Shown: piece by piece, positions 18,936 through 27,525 of the stretch
How the letters are laid out: each line of letters starts with the position of its first letter
Numbering within the stretch: position 1 is the first letter of the stretch
Source of the DNA: Rhizobium oryzicola
Lineage (GTDB): Bacteria; Pseudomonadota; Alphaproteobacteria; Rhizobiales; Rhizobiaceae
DNA length: 64,000 nucleotides
Assembly (NCBI RefSeq): GCF_030504645.1
Contig: NZ_JAUKWQ010000012.1
Coordinates: 62,001 to 126,000, forward strand
Direction of reading: 5' to 3'
The notes under the pieces: model-generated
What the model saw: only the letters and a program-made list of their open reading frames with translations
Told to the model about the DNA's origin: nothing
Databases searched by the model: none
Made by a program: the position numbers and the translations under genes

Positions 18936-19978
18936 TCTGGATGTTTCTCCGTGACAAAGGCCAGTCCCAGCAACTGCAAGGTCGAGGGAAAATACAGCAC
19001 CGGATTGAAGCGCCGAACGTCGGGCGTGATGCGTTTCCCGTCACTAATACAAGCCGCAATATGGTTAATGATCTGATAACCGGGGTCGTCCAGAACTGCT
19101 TTTGTTCGCCCGCTCGGCAGATCGATGATGCCGCCGCTCACACCATCGCTTTGCAGCCAGCCTTCGCGCAACCGCCGGAGCAGATCCTTGTCGGTCACGC
19201 CACCCCGCATCAGGTAGAGAGGAATGCGAAGGGCGTTGTAGCCGTATTCCTGCTCGAACCCGTCCGCCGGTTTTGGCTGTGTGCTGAGGCTGATCCATTC
19301 GGCCGGCAGGTGCTTCGGCCCGAACTGGATGCGCTTCAGAAGGCCAAGCCCTTCCCCAGACAGTGCTTCCCACTTCGGTGATGGCGCCAGCAAACCCATG
19401 ATCGGCAGCGCCTCGAAGACCCAGTAGGAGGGATTGATAACCGGTCCATCCGCACGATCGTCTACGGCAAAGCCCTCCGCCGCTGGCAGCAGCAGTGTGC
19501 GCCCCTTGGTCGTCACGACCGTATGCTGCAATATGGCGCGCGCCAGCATCGCCGCTTGCCGCAGATAGCCGGCATTGCTCCAGCGGGAGCCGGCCAGCGC
19601 AAGCGCATAGGCGATCAGGATGTCGCCATCCGTCGCGTTGTTGACATCAGTCACATGGGGCGAAGCTTGCGGCTCCCATTTCCAGGCTGCCAGGCCGTCG
19701 TCGCGAACCAGAAGCTCGGTGCGCGTGAAGTACCAGATCTGTTCGAAGTCCTGTCTGTTGTCGGCGAGATAGGCGAGCAGCAGCCCATAGCCTTGACCTT
19801 CGCTATGGCTGATATTGCCATTGGCGTTGTCGATGATCCGACCGCTGTCATCCATGAACTTCGCCTTGTAAGCGGCCCACAAGGTTTCCGGCACCAGCGG
19901 TTCAGCTGCGCGAACCACAGAGCTACCGGCAGCCAGCAAGACCACGAATGCCAGCACGACGGAGAAGGTACGCCTCAT
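18926..19978 (-). CDS. celC: Periplasmic endo-1,4-beta-glucanase, GH8 (BcsZ/CelC)
   Basis: 350 residues. A signal peptide (to VVRAA, about residue 24) precedes a GH8 (alpha/alpha)6 barrel. The general acid is the Glu in HSEGQGYG and the acidic partner lies in NNATDGD, both typical of BcsZ. It trims nascent cellulose or lipid-linked glucans in the periplasm during fibril formation. It starts within the bcsB stop (ATGA overlap) and its end overlaps bcsK, so all are co-translated. Confidence 0.93.
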   Translation of the reverse strand: MRRTFSVVLAFVVLLAAGSSVVRAAEPLVPETLWAAYKAKFMDDSGRIIDNANGNISHSEGQGYGLLLAYLADNRQDFEQIWYFTRTELLVRDDGLAAWKWEPQASPHVTDVNNATDGDILIAYALALAGSRWSNAGYLRQAAMLARAILQHTVVTTKGRTLLLPAAEGFAVDDRADGPVINPSYWVFEALPIMGLLAPSPKWEALSGEGLGLLKRIQFGPKHLPAEWISLSTQPKPADGFEQEYGYNALRIPLYLMRGGVTDKDLLRRLREGWLQSDGVSGGIIDLPSGRTKAVLDDPGYQIINHIAACISDGKRITPDVRRFNPVLYFPSTLQLLGLAFVTEKHPECL

Positions 19979-22386
19979 TTGCGTCTCCCGAACACAGACA
20001 GCACCGTGGAGGTCGTTACGCCCAGCAATAACAGGGCCACCACCATCAGAACCGTATAAGAGAGACTATTGCTGGAAAGCCAGTTTGCCAGAACCAGACG
20101 GTAATTGTTCAGCGAACCGGGGATCGTATTGACAAGTGTGAAGTGGGACACGGGCTCAATGGTTGAGGCTTGCGTGCGATCATTGTGCGCCACGAGACGC
20201 CCGGACACTTTCAGCCAGTTGTCCTGCCGTGTCAGGGAGTCGGTTCCCGAGCGCAGCTTTTGCGGATCCGGTGCGGTGAGAACGCTCCACGTCGCGCCGC
20301 CTTCTGGCGACGGCGCCTGCGCCAAGAGCGTTGTCTGGTTCGGCGTCGGCTGAAAGGGTTGTTCGGCACGCGGCATAAACTGCATGGAATCAAACGAGAT
20401 ATCGAAGTTGCGCTCCAGCCAGTTGCCGACGGAACTTATCTGGCCGCGCAGCGAGCCGCCGCTCACCTTTGAACTCCATTGATCCAAGGTTGGGGCGGGT
20501 GCTGACGGCTTGGCATTGGTGTCGGTTGCCGGACGCCACGCATTCAGGCTGCTGACGGATATATTGACCTGCTGCAGCGCTTTTTGCGGGATCTGCGAGA
20601 TAGGGCCAATGAAGATGGCATCGCGGTTGCCGACGGAGGTCGGCGAAACCGTGGCATCGGTCTTCAGAACCCGGCCCGCCATGATCGAGATCCGGCCAAG
20701 CAGAGTTGCGGCCGTGCTGATGATGTCGCTATCCGGCCGATCAAGCGCCAATGCCAGCGGTTCACCGGCTGCTCGATTATAGGGGAAGCCGGTGCCGGCG
20801 AACGCAGCGAGATTGGGCGACTGCCCCATTCGCGCAAACGGGGGCATGACGAATTCGGACGTATCGAACAGGGCAAACCGAGGTGATTGCGAGGCTGGCG
20901 CGCCGGGGGCACAGGCGCGGTCTTCGGCGGAATTGATGACCACTTCCAGCGCAATCGTGTTGACCCCCGGACGGATATGTCTGAGCGGAATCTTGACGGG
21001 CAGATGGCTGAACAACCCGCCCTTCTGCGCGTAGATCGGGGTGCTGGAGGCGATGTTCTCATTGACGTAAACGTCGAGGTGGCTGCCGGGCTGCACGGCA
21101 GCGGTAAAGGCGGCATCGACCAGGATCTCTGCTTCCCCATAGGCATTGGCGTAGAAGTCTGCCGGGACAGCGATGTTGAAGGTCGTGCGCAGGCGACGAC
21201 CGGAGAATTCCTGTGTCTGAACTCCGAGCTGCGAGAGTGGCAATCTCTGACCACCGAAGAGCAGCGGCGCATCGGGCGCGCTCCATCTCTGGGTGGTAAT
21301 CACGTCGCGACGAACACCATTCGGCCGGTCCGCACTCGCAATGATCGTATCGATGGCGCCTGAGAGGCTGGACCAGCTGGGGCCGCTGATCGCGAGTGAG
21401 CGGCCCTGACCTGGCTGCTCGTCGAGAAGCGTTGTTACTGGCGCCGCCTGGGCCGTCTGGGGCAGGACGGAGACCAAGGGTTGGAGTTCGCCATAGGTGC
21501 CGACATAGATCGTCATTTCGCCTGGGCCATTAGCCGCCTCCCCGGAAGCCACGACATCGAAGGTCAAATTCGGCATGCCGGAGAGAAGCGCCAAACCTTG
21601 AGCCAGGCGCATCAGAAGATCGGCATTGCCAGGTTGCGCCAGCGACGGAACGACCAGACGGATGCGGCTGCGGCCATAGGCATCAACCCCGATCGCCCGG
21701 ATGGCTTCTGTCACCGACTGGCTGTCCGCCTGCAAGCCGCTAAAGGAGAGGAAGGTTTGTTCCGGCTCGATATTGGTCCAGAGATCATAGGTGGAGCGGA
21801 CATCACAATCGGTCCTGTGGCGTTGCGAAACACGAAATTCGATCAGGTTGGCGCCGCCTTGCAGAATGCCGGGCTGCAGCTTCAAGTCTACGTTTTTAAT
21901 CGCATCGGCAGAGCTGACCGGCACCTGGCCGATCTGCCTGTCATTGACGAGAACCGTGAGCGACGACGCCTCAGGTGCCGTCACGATCGAGTTCTGAAAG
22001 GCGAAGTGAAACACATCGCCCCTTTGCGCCTGCTCCTGGGTGAGATAGACGGCCCAGCGCTTGCGGTCGATTTCACCGGTCAGGCTCAGGTTGGAATAGG
22101 GCACCAGGTAGCGTCGAAAGCCCTCTGTTTCACGCTCCCTCGGTGCCGATGCAATCGCAGGCCGGTTGGTGGGTTGCAGCGCCGGTTTTTCGAGGGGAGG
22201 CGTTGACGTCGTGCCCGTGGGCTGAGCCGGGCGCGTGGGTGCAGGTGGAATAACCGGGGCAGGCGCAGGCGGCGGTTCCGGCGGGCGCTCCCGAGACATG
22301 TCGAAGGTTGGCGTCTGAGCGGCAGCCGGAACGCTCAGGTAAAGTAGCCCAGCAAGAAGAATGAGCGGTCGGTGGGGCAGCATCAT
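19975..22386 (-). CDS. bcsB: Cellulose synthase regulatory/accessory subunit BcsB
   Basis: 803 residues. Signal peptide (PLILLAGLLYLSVPAAA), a Pro-rich linker (about 28-70), then the BcsB carbohydrate-binding and flavodoxin-like repeats, and one C-terminal membrane anchor (SYTVLMVVALLLLGVTT) ending in GRRK. BcsB docks on BcsA at the inner membrane and guides the glucan into the periplasm. Start 22386 follows the bcsA stop by 2 bases with GGGAGG as SD; the frame upstream lies inside bcsA and is not used. Confidence 0.93.
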   Translation of the reverse strand: MMLPHRPLILLAGLLYLSVPAAAQTPTFDMSRERPPEPPPAPAPVIPPAPTRPAQPTGTTSTPPLEKPALQPTNRPAIASAPRERETEGFRRYLVPYSNLSLTGEIDRKRWAVYLTQEQAQRGDVFHFAFQNSIVTAPEASSLTVLVNDRQIGQVPVSSADAIKNVDLKLQPGILQGGANLIEFRVSQRHRTDCDVRSTYDLWTNIEPEQTFLSFSGLQADSQSVTEAIRAIGVDAYGRSRIRLVVPSLAQPGNADLLMRLAQGLALLSGMPNLTFDVVASGEAANGPGEMTIYVGTYGELQPLVSVLPQTAQAAPVTTLLDEQPGQGRSLAISGPSWSSLSGAIDTIIASADRPNGVRRDVITTQRWSAPDAPLLFGGQRLPLSQLGVQTQEFSGRRLRTTFNIAVPADFYANAYGEAEILVDAAFTAAVQPGSHLDVYVNENIASSTPIYAQKGGLFSHLPVKIPLRHIRPGVNTIALEVVINSAEDRACAPGAPASQSPRFALFDTSEFVMPPFARMGQSPNLAAFAGTGFPYNRAAGEPLALALDRPDSDIISTAATLLGRISIMAGRVLKTDATVSPTSVGNRDAIFIGPISQIPQKALQQVNISVSSLNAWRPATDTNAKPSAPAPTLDQWSSKVSGGSLRGQISSVGNWLERNFDISFDSMQFMPRAEQPFQPTPNQTTLLAQAPSPEGGATWSVLTAPDPQKLRSGTDSLTRQDNWLKVSGRLVAHNDRTQASTIEPVSHFTLVNTIPGSLNNYRLVLANWLSSNSLSYTVLMVVALLLLGVTTSTVLSVFGRRK

Positions 22387-22388
22387 GG

Positions 22389-24575
22389 TCACTTGCCTCC
22401 CTTCCCGGCGTCTGCGTACCGTTTCGATTGGCCAAAATTGCGGGTGAAATAGATCAGGCCGCGTGCTGTCTGATAAAAGCAGAGCCAGAGGAACCACACC
22501 GTTCCGTTCAGGATGCCGGGATTGCGTCGACGCCCCTGCTGGAACTCTGCCCACTGGGCAGAGTTCGCGAAGATCAGATCGGCAATCCAGCGGTGGTCGC
22601 TGGCGCCGTTGGGGCGGTACTGGCAGCCGATGGTGATGACGTCGCCAACCGCCTTGCGGTTCCGCACCAGCACCGGAAGAAGAGCGGTCTGGTCCCCATG
22701 ATGGGTGCGGAACCGGAGGATGGCTTCGCTGCCCTCGTCGATCAGTTCATCGTCGCGATTGAACACCTCGATGCGCGCGCCTCCTACGGAGACATCCTCA
22801 ATGGATGCCGGGTACCACTGATCGTTCAGGCCGAACTCGCAGCGACGCTTCACGCGTACGCGCCGCGAGGATGAATGCTCCTTGCGCTCGGACACCACCC
22901 CGAGAGCACAGCCCGCCAGAACGAGATTGATGAGGTTCCAGCCGCCGACGACGAGGGTTACGTCCGCCTTGTACGGCTCGTGATAGATCCGGTAGATCGC
23001 AACAATGGTTGCCAGAACCAGAATGGCGAAGATGATGAAGAAGGGCCGCCCGATTTCGGAGAGCCGCGCTGTCGATACCGATTCATCCTTGGCAGTAACC
23101 TTGAAGGTCGGGCGGCGGGGATTGAGGATCACGGAGACGACCGCAGGCAGCAGATGGATCGTCTGCACATATTCGTAGAGTTCCGAAATCCAGGGCCAAC
23201 GGAAGGAGCCATACAGGTAGTTCTGCATGGTGATATTCACGAGAATATAGGCCAGCGTATAGCCGAGGAACTCGCCTCCGGAGGCCGTGAAGATCTCCAG
23301 ATCGAAGAACAGGTAGAACAGCGGGGCGATCAGGAAGATCGCACGTGGAAAGGGGAATAGCCAGAACAGCGTCGATGACATGTAGCAAAGCCGCTGCGGC
23401 AGGCTGAGGCCGCCTTTGAAGAGCGGCATGCGGAAGCGCAGGATCTGCATCATGCCTTGCGCCCAGCGGCTGCGCTGGCCGATGAAGCTTGCAAACGTGG
23501 CCGGCTGAAGACCGGCGATCAGTGGCTTGTCCACATAAATGCTGTTCCAGCCGGTGCTGTGGAGGGCAAGTGCCGTCTCGCAATCTTCCGTAATGCTGAT
23601 GCCGCTGAAGCCGCCGGTCGATTCCAGCGCCTTGCGGCTGAGCACCGCCGCCGAGCCGCAGAAGAAGGCCGCGTTCCATTTGTCCAGGCCACGCTGGATG
23701 ATGCCGTAGAACATCTCGTTCTCGCTCGGCATCATGTTGAAGGTTTCGAGATTGCGCTCCAGCGGATCGGGGTTGATGAAGAAGTGCGGTGTCTGCACCA
23801 GGAAGAGGCGCGGATCTTCCTCGAAATATCCCACCGTCTCCAGCAGGAAGTCGCGTGCGGGTGCGTGGTCGGCATCGAACACCGCCACCAACTCACCCTT
23901 CGAATGGGCAAGACCATTGTTGAGGTTGCCGGCCTTGGCATGCTCGTTGCGCTCGCGTGTCAGGTAGTTGACGCCCAGCTCCTGGCAGAGATCCTGCAAG
24001 ACACGGTGACGAAGCACGGCGGCCTCTGCAGCGATGAGTTCGCTGGAATTGCGTTTCTGCACGGTACCGCCGTCATCCAGCAGCCAGATCTGCAGCTTGT
24101 CGGCCGGATAATCCATCGCCTTGGCGGCAGCGAGCGTATTGGCGAGCAGGGTGATGTCTTCGTTATAGGTAGGAACGAAAACGTCGACGAGCGGGAAGCG
24201 CTTCTGCGTGGCCGCGCGGGACGGGCGTGAGGGCAGCGGCTTTGCGACGATGAACAGGCTGAGGCCCAGCATCATCACGCTGTACATTTCTGCGAGATAA
24301 AGCAGGAAGCCGGGAATGAAGCTTTCGATCTGTGCGACGGGCGGCAAGGTCTCGGTCGTGCGCCAGTAGACGTATCGAAGAACGATGGCCGTACCAAGCG
24401 CCAGCGCGATCAGCCGCCAGACGCCGTCCCCCTTCAGGATCTTGATGATCCACATCAGGGTCACCACCGTGATACTGGCGATCAACTGCGTTTGCAGGTT
24501 GACCGGCAGGGTCAGGATGAAGATCGCCAATATCATCACCAACGCCCAGAGGGCGAGGCTTGGGGCTTTTCCCAT
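22389..24575 (-). CDS. bcsA: Cellulose synthase catalytic subunit (UDP-forming) with PilZ domain
   Basis: 728 residues. N-terminal membrane helices, a GT2 glycosyltransferase core with LLDDGGT, FDADHAP, the TED catalytic base (TEDCETAL) and the QxxRW motif (QRSRWAQG), more membrane helices, then a C-terminal PilZ domain with the c-di-GMP-binding RRVRVKRR and DVSVGGARIEV. It polymerises glucose from UDP-glucose and moves the chain through the inner membrane; activity needs c-di-GMP. The SD GGAGG precedes ATG 24575. Second gene of the operon. Confidence 0.96.
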   Translation of the reverse strand: MGKAPSLALWALVMILAIFILTLPVNLQTQLIASITVVTLMWIIKILKGDGVWRLIALALGTAIVLRYVYWRTTETLPPVAQIESFIPGFLLYLAEMYSVMMLGLSLFIVAKPLPSRPSRAATQKRFPLVDVFVPTYNEDITLLANTLAAAKAMDYPADKLQIWLLDDGGTVQKRNSSELIAAEAAVLRHRVLQDLCQELGVNYLTRERNEHAKAGNLNNGLAHSKGELVAVFDADHAPARDFLLETVGYFEEDPRLFLVQTPHFFINPDPLERNLETFNMMPSENEMFYGIIQRGLDKWNAAFFCGSAAVLSRKALESTGGFSGISITEDCETALALHSTGWNSIYVDKPLIAGLQPATFASFIGQRSRWAQGMMQILRFRMPLFKGGLSLPQRLCYMSSTLFWLFPFPRAIFLIAPLFYLFFDLEIFTASGGEFLGYTLAYILVNITMQNYLYGSFRWPWISELYEYVQTIHLLPAVVSVILNPRRPTFKVTAKDESVSTARLSEIGRPFFIIFAILVLATIVAIYRIYHEPYKADVTLVVGGWNLINLVLAGCALGVVSERKEHSSSRRVRVKRRCEFGLNDQWYPASIEDVSVGGARIEVFNRDDELIDEGSEAILRFRTHHGDQTALLPVLVRNRKAVGDVITIGCQYRPNGASDHRWIADLIFANSAQWAEFQQGRRRNPGILNGTVWFLWLCFYQTARGLIYFTRNFGQSKRYADAGKGGK

Positions 24576-24626
24576 GTTTCAGTCCTCCGGCAAAATCATC
24601 TCGCCGTGTGGGTTGTGGAGCGGGTG

Positions 24627-25577
24627 TCAGCACCCGCTCGCATTGGACGCGCCCGAACATCCGGGCAGCGGTATGACTGGTGTCGTTGCTGTCGCTGACG
24701 GTGCTGTCGCGGCGGTCACAGGCGGCATGGGGATAACAACCGCCGGAACCGCAGTTGCAGGCTGTACGACAGGTGCTGACTGCGCTGCCGCAACGGGCCT
24801 GCTGGCCGGCCGGGCAGGGGAAGTCTGCACAACGATATTTCTCGGCACGCCGATGCTTGATGTTGTCATGGACGAGACGCCGGCGGGCTCGATCAGTTTG
24901 CGACCTGAAATCACATCTTCATCCACGCCCGGCGGTTGGCCGTGTGGGTTCCACACGTTGCCGACAAAGGTGCCCGTCAGCGTGTAGCCATACATGACGT
25001 TGAGAAGATCGCGTTCGCTGGCATGGGCGTCGCACAGGCGCATGCGCACCTGGATCATGCCAAAGTTGCGACCGATGGCGGTCGGCGTGCTGCGCGAGCG
25101 GATCTGCTGCCAGGCAAACAGGCAGGTATCGCCCATTGGTGAACGACCGGATGCATAGCTGAAGGGACCATAGGAGTTCTGCAGCAACTGATTGCTGGGC
25201 GTCATGCGGATGCCGGGAATGGCGCGTGCCGCTTCAGCTGCAATGGAGTTGCCTGAGATCGGCCGGTAGGAGCCGCTTGGCGCATTGCTGTCGGGGTCGG
25301 TGCCGCCCGCATACTGGACCTTGAAATAGTTCTGTCCCGCAATTCGCGCCGTAGTCGCGAGAAGCACGGTCTGTTCGGTGCCATTGCTGTGTTGACTGCT
25401 CACCACACCGCGCACGGCAGGGCCGCCGGGTGGCGGCATGACCAAGGCGCTGTCGCTGCTCACGAGCTGCGGACCCGCAGGCTGCTGAACGCCGCCGCTG
25501 GTTGTGCATCCGGTTGCCGTTAACAGAGGGATCACAACGAACACCTTCCCGAACTTTTTCGACGCTGAAGTCGACAC
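24627..25577 (-). CDS. bcsN: Cellulose biosynthesis protein BcsN
   Basis: 316 residues, lipoprotein: signal with the lipobox LTATGC (mature Cys about residue 24). The central part matches BcsN (LFAWQQIRSR, IQVRMRLCD, LLNVMYGYTL), a protein found only in rhizobial-type cellulose operons; the last 75 residues are Ala/Pro/Val-rich. Function unknown, probably in the envelope step of cellulose assembly. GTG start with SD AAGGAA. First gene of the operon, 51 bases before bcsA. Confidence 0.85.
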   Translation of the reverse strand: MSTSASKKFGKVFVVIPLLTATGCTTSGGVQQPAGPQLVSSDSALVMPPPGGPAVRGVVSSQHSNGTEQTVLLATTARIAGQNYFKVQYAGGTDPDSNAPSGSYRPISGNSIAAEAARAIPGIRMTPSNQLLQNSYGPFSYASGRSPMGDTCLFAWQQIRSRSTPTAIGRNFGMIQVRMRLCDAHASERDLLNVMYGYTLTGTFVGNVWNPHGQPPGVDEDVISGRKLIEPAGVSSMTTSSIGVPRNIVVQTSPARPASRPVAAAQSAPVVQPATAVPAVVIPMPPVTAATAPSATATTPVIPLPGCSGASNASGC

Positions 25578-25665
25578 GATGCAGTTCCTTTCTCATCGTA
25601 AGCTCAAAGAGGGCAACCGGGTTTCATGGTCACGATGGATTAGAGGAAGATAAACTTCGTCCATG

Positions 25666-25681
25666 GTTTACATCCGGTTAA
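25666..25681 (-). promoter_or_regulatory. Candidate CtrA box upstream of the cellulose operon
   Basis: On the minus strand the site reads TTAA-N7-TAAAC, one mismatch from the CtrA consensus TTAA-N7-TTAAC, about 90 bases before bcsN. A single site by eye; chance occurrence is possible. Confidence 0.3.
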
Positions 25682-25747
25682 TCCTCTGTGCCGCGGTGTG
25701 CCAAATCGTTGAAATTGATTGTTTCATTTCAGTCACGTTGGCGTGTT

Positions 25748-25765
25748 TTGGCACGATGGGTGCCA
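25748..25765 (+). promoter_or_regulatory. Candidate sigma-54 promoter before the small membrane protein gene
   Basis: TTGGCACG (-24) with GG-N10-GC spacing and GTGCC at -12, close to the RpoN consensus, 100 bases upstream of ATG 25864. It also forms the palindrome TGGCAC/GTGCCA, so an operator is the alternative. Confidence 0.35.
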
Positions 25766-25863
25766 GAGTGTTCGATTGAACTTCAGCCGGGCAGAATCAA
25801 ATCGAGCGGAACCAATCCGATGCTGGAAGGTTGAAATTGCGTGACGAACTCACGGAGGAGCAA

Positions 25864-26142
25864 ATGACTTACAGCCCGAATGACAGAGGTCCGGACATTC
25901 CCCCCACGCGCCGCAGCACCCGGTCCGGTGCGCTCTGGGCGCTGCTTGTCGTTGTCCTGCTTGTCGGCGGATTCCTTTGGTATAATGCCAGCGGCCCGCA
26001 GACAGATCCCGGCACGACGGCATCCACGACCTCGTCCAGCCAAACGACTGCACCCGCGTCGCCAGCCCCGAAGCCAGCGCCTGCTGAGGGCGGTGCGCAG
26101 GGCCAGCCAGCCGGTGGTGGCGCCAATGGCAGCCAGCCGTAA
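25864..26142 (+). CDS. Small single-pass membrane protein
   Basis: 92 residues, unknown family. A polar N-terminus with PPTRRSTRSG precedes one membrane helix (ALWALLVVVLLVGGFLWY, about 25-42), followed by a low-complexity Ser/Thr/Pro/Ala/Gly tail that would be periplasmic. Strong SD (GGAGGAG) three bases before ATG 25864; the frame upstream (TTG 25831) is unlikely. Divergent from the cellulose operon. Confidence 0.75.
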   Translation: MTYSPNDRGPDIPPTRRSTRSGALWALLVVVLLVGGFLWYNASGPQTDPGTTASTTSSSQTTAPASPAPKPAPAEGGAQGQPAGGGANGSQP

Positions 26143-26243
26143 CGGCTGGGCAGACAGGATTGGATAGGAAATCGCCAGCGGTTTTATTGGTAACCGAAAA
26201 CTTAACCAGTCATGATCCGCCCGCCTCGAGATCAACCAAAACA

Positions 26244-26274
26244 AAAGAGCCGGTTCGTATCCGAACCGGCTCTT
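26244..26274 (-). terminator. Terminator of tRNA-Asn
   Basis: A 13-bp stem (AAGAGCCGGTTCG/ CGAACCGGCTCTT type) with TTTTGTTTT following on the minus strand, 25 bases past the tRNA 3' end. Confidence 0.8.
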
Positions 26275-26299
26275 CATGTTCAGCAATTGCTGAGGAATT

Positions 26300-26374
26300 T
26301 GGCTCCCCGGGCCGGATTCGAACCGGCGACCTGTCGATTAACAGTCGAATGCTCTACCGCTGAGCTACCAGGGA
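26300..26374 (-). tRNA. tRNA-Asn (GTT)
   Basis: On the minus strand a complete cloverleaf: acceptor TCCCTGG/CCGGGGA with one G-T pair, D arm GCTC/GAGC, anticodon loop CTGTTAA (GTT, asparagine), T arm GCCGG-TTCGAAT-CCGGC, discriminator G and an encoded CCA. 75 nucleotides. Confidence 0.97.
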
Positions 26375-26525
26375 ACACCGCTCGCCGCGGCGTGAGCGGG
26401 GTAATACTCAGGCTCGTTCGATTTGCCAAGCACTTTTTTCAAAAAAAATCAGCGTCGCTTGTTTTATCCCCAGCCATACCCCATCTCGCAGTGACAAATG
26501 AACAGTAGGAAAGAAGGCAAAAGGC

Positions 26526-26810
26526 TTGCAAACCAAGGCGAAAACGAAAAAGTTCGGCGTCGACACCCGCACTGGAAAACTTCACCTCGGTTCCGTCCAC
26601 GTTCCGCTCCCTGCATCGCGAACAGGAAGAATCGCTGTCGGAGGCGGACTTGTAGTCGGAGGAACGCTGGGCTTCTTGCCTATCCTCGGCTTCTGGATGC
26701 TGCCCCTTGGCTTGGTGGTCCTTTCACACGACCTGCCGTTCGTGCGTCGTCGCCGCCGCAGGCTCGCTGTCTGGTGGGCGCGGCGCAAGGTCAGCAAGCC
26801 ACAATCATAG
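26526..26810 (+). CDS. Small transmembrane protein (PGPGW-like)
   Basis: 94 residues. A polar Lys-rich start, then a hydrophobic hairpin (GGGLVVGGTLGFLPILGF and WMLPLGLVVLSHDLP) and a very basic end (VRRRRRRLAVWWARRKV). The pattern resembles the PGPGW family of bacterial inner-membrane proteins of unknown role. The start is uncertain: the track frame opens with TTG at 26526 behind GAAGG; no ATG occurs before the membrane part. Confidence 0.6.
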   Translation: MQTKAKTKKFGVDTRTGKLHLGSVHVPLPASRTGRIAVGGGLVVGGTLGFLPILGFWMLPLGLVVLSHDLPFVRRRRRRLAVWWARRKVSKPQS

Positions 26811-26872
26811 TTCTCGTGCCTCCGACCAGAGAGGCGCGTTCGCGCCAGCAACATTGAAAGTGGCGCTATGCT

Positions 26873-26977
26873 TCAGTGTGTCTTGATCCACCAGTCAACG
26901 GCACCGCAGGCGAGAACGACGCCTAGAATGCCGACAACGACGGGATTAATGGCTTCAAGAAATGCGATGACTTGCAT
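26873..26977 (-). CDS. 34-residue small membrane protein
   Basis: A single membrane helix (INPVVVGILGVVLACGAVDWW) between MQVIAFLEA and a short IKTH tail. GAGGAG stands six bases before ATG 26977, one of the better SDs here, which makes it a likely real small protein. No family recognised. Confidence 0.6.
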   Translation of the reverse strand: MQVIAFLEAINPVVVGILGVVLACGAVDWWIKTH

Positions 26978-27202
26978 GACGGTCTCCTCAAACCGTTGAT
27001 GCCAAATGTCGATGATAGGAACCGATTGCTTTACGCGCGTTTGGCTTCCACAACGAAGAAACAAACGCGCATCATCGACACCGGACATTAGACATCTGTT
27101 CGGCTGTCTCCTCCACAAACCGAACAGTCGCAACCATATCATAGTTCCAGCCGCTTGGCGCGTGCGAATCTCCAGCATCGCGCAAGGTGATTTCTTTAAG
27201 AA

Positions 27203-27223
27203 TCCCACCCGAAATAGGTGGGA
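27203..27223 (+). promoter_or_regulatory. Hairpin covering the SD of the 27231 gene
   Basis: TCCCACC (27203-27209) pairs with GGTGGGA (27217-27223) around a 7-base loop; the second arm is the presumed ribosome binding site, eight bases before ATG 27231. It could hold translation off. Confidence 0.45.
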
Positions 27224-27230
27224 ACGAAAC

Positions 27231-27515
27231 ATGCATCTGAGATTGATCAGAGGTGGGCTGGATGGCGCGCCTCACCCCGATGACGAGAACACAGGCAGCG
27301 ATACGTGGCCAACGCCCGACGATGTGCGGCGTGAGGCGGCACGGCGTATTCGTGCTCTGGTTTACGAGCGGGCGAGGGCGGGGGAGCCTGAGAACCTGCC
27401 GTACTTTTCATCCCTGCGGCATCTGAAGCTGCAGATCGAATATACGTCTATCGCATTGGCGCGCCTGCGCGACATTCCGGCGGATTTCGCCGATGACAGT
27501 TACTGGCCGGCTTGA
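27231..27515 (+). CDS. Hypothetical protein
   Basis: 94 residues, no membrane span. N-terminus MHLRLIRGGLDGAP, a helix DDVRREAARRIRALVYERARAG, then a C-terminal pattern YFSSLRHLKLQIEYTSIALARLRDIP ending in DSYWPA. Family unknown; possibly a rhizobial conserved protein. Start chosen at 27231 by the AGGTGGGA SD; the open frame extends upstream without coding look. Convergent with the PhoB-like gene. Confidence 0.7.
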   Translation: MHLRLIRGGLDGAPHPDDENTGSDTWPTPDDVRREAARRIRALVYERARAGEPENLPYFSSLRHLKLQIEYTSIALARLRDIPADFADDSYWPA

Positions 27516-27525
27516 GATCTTTTCG

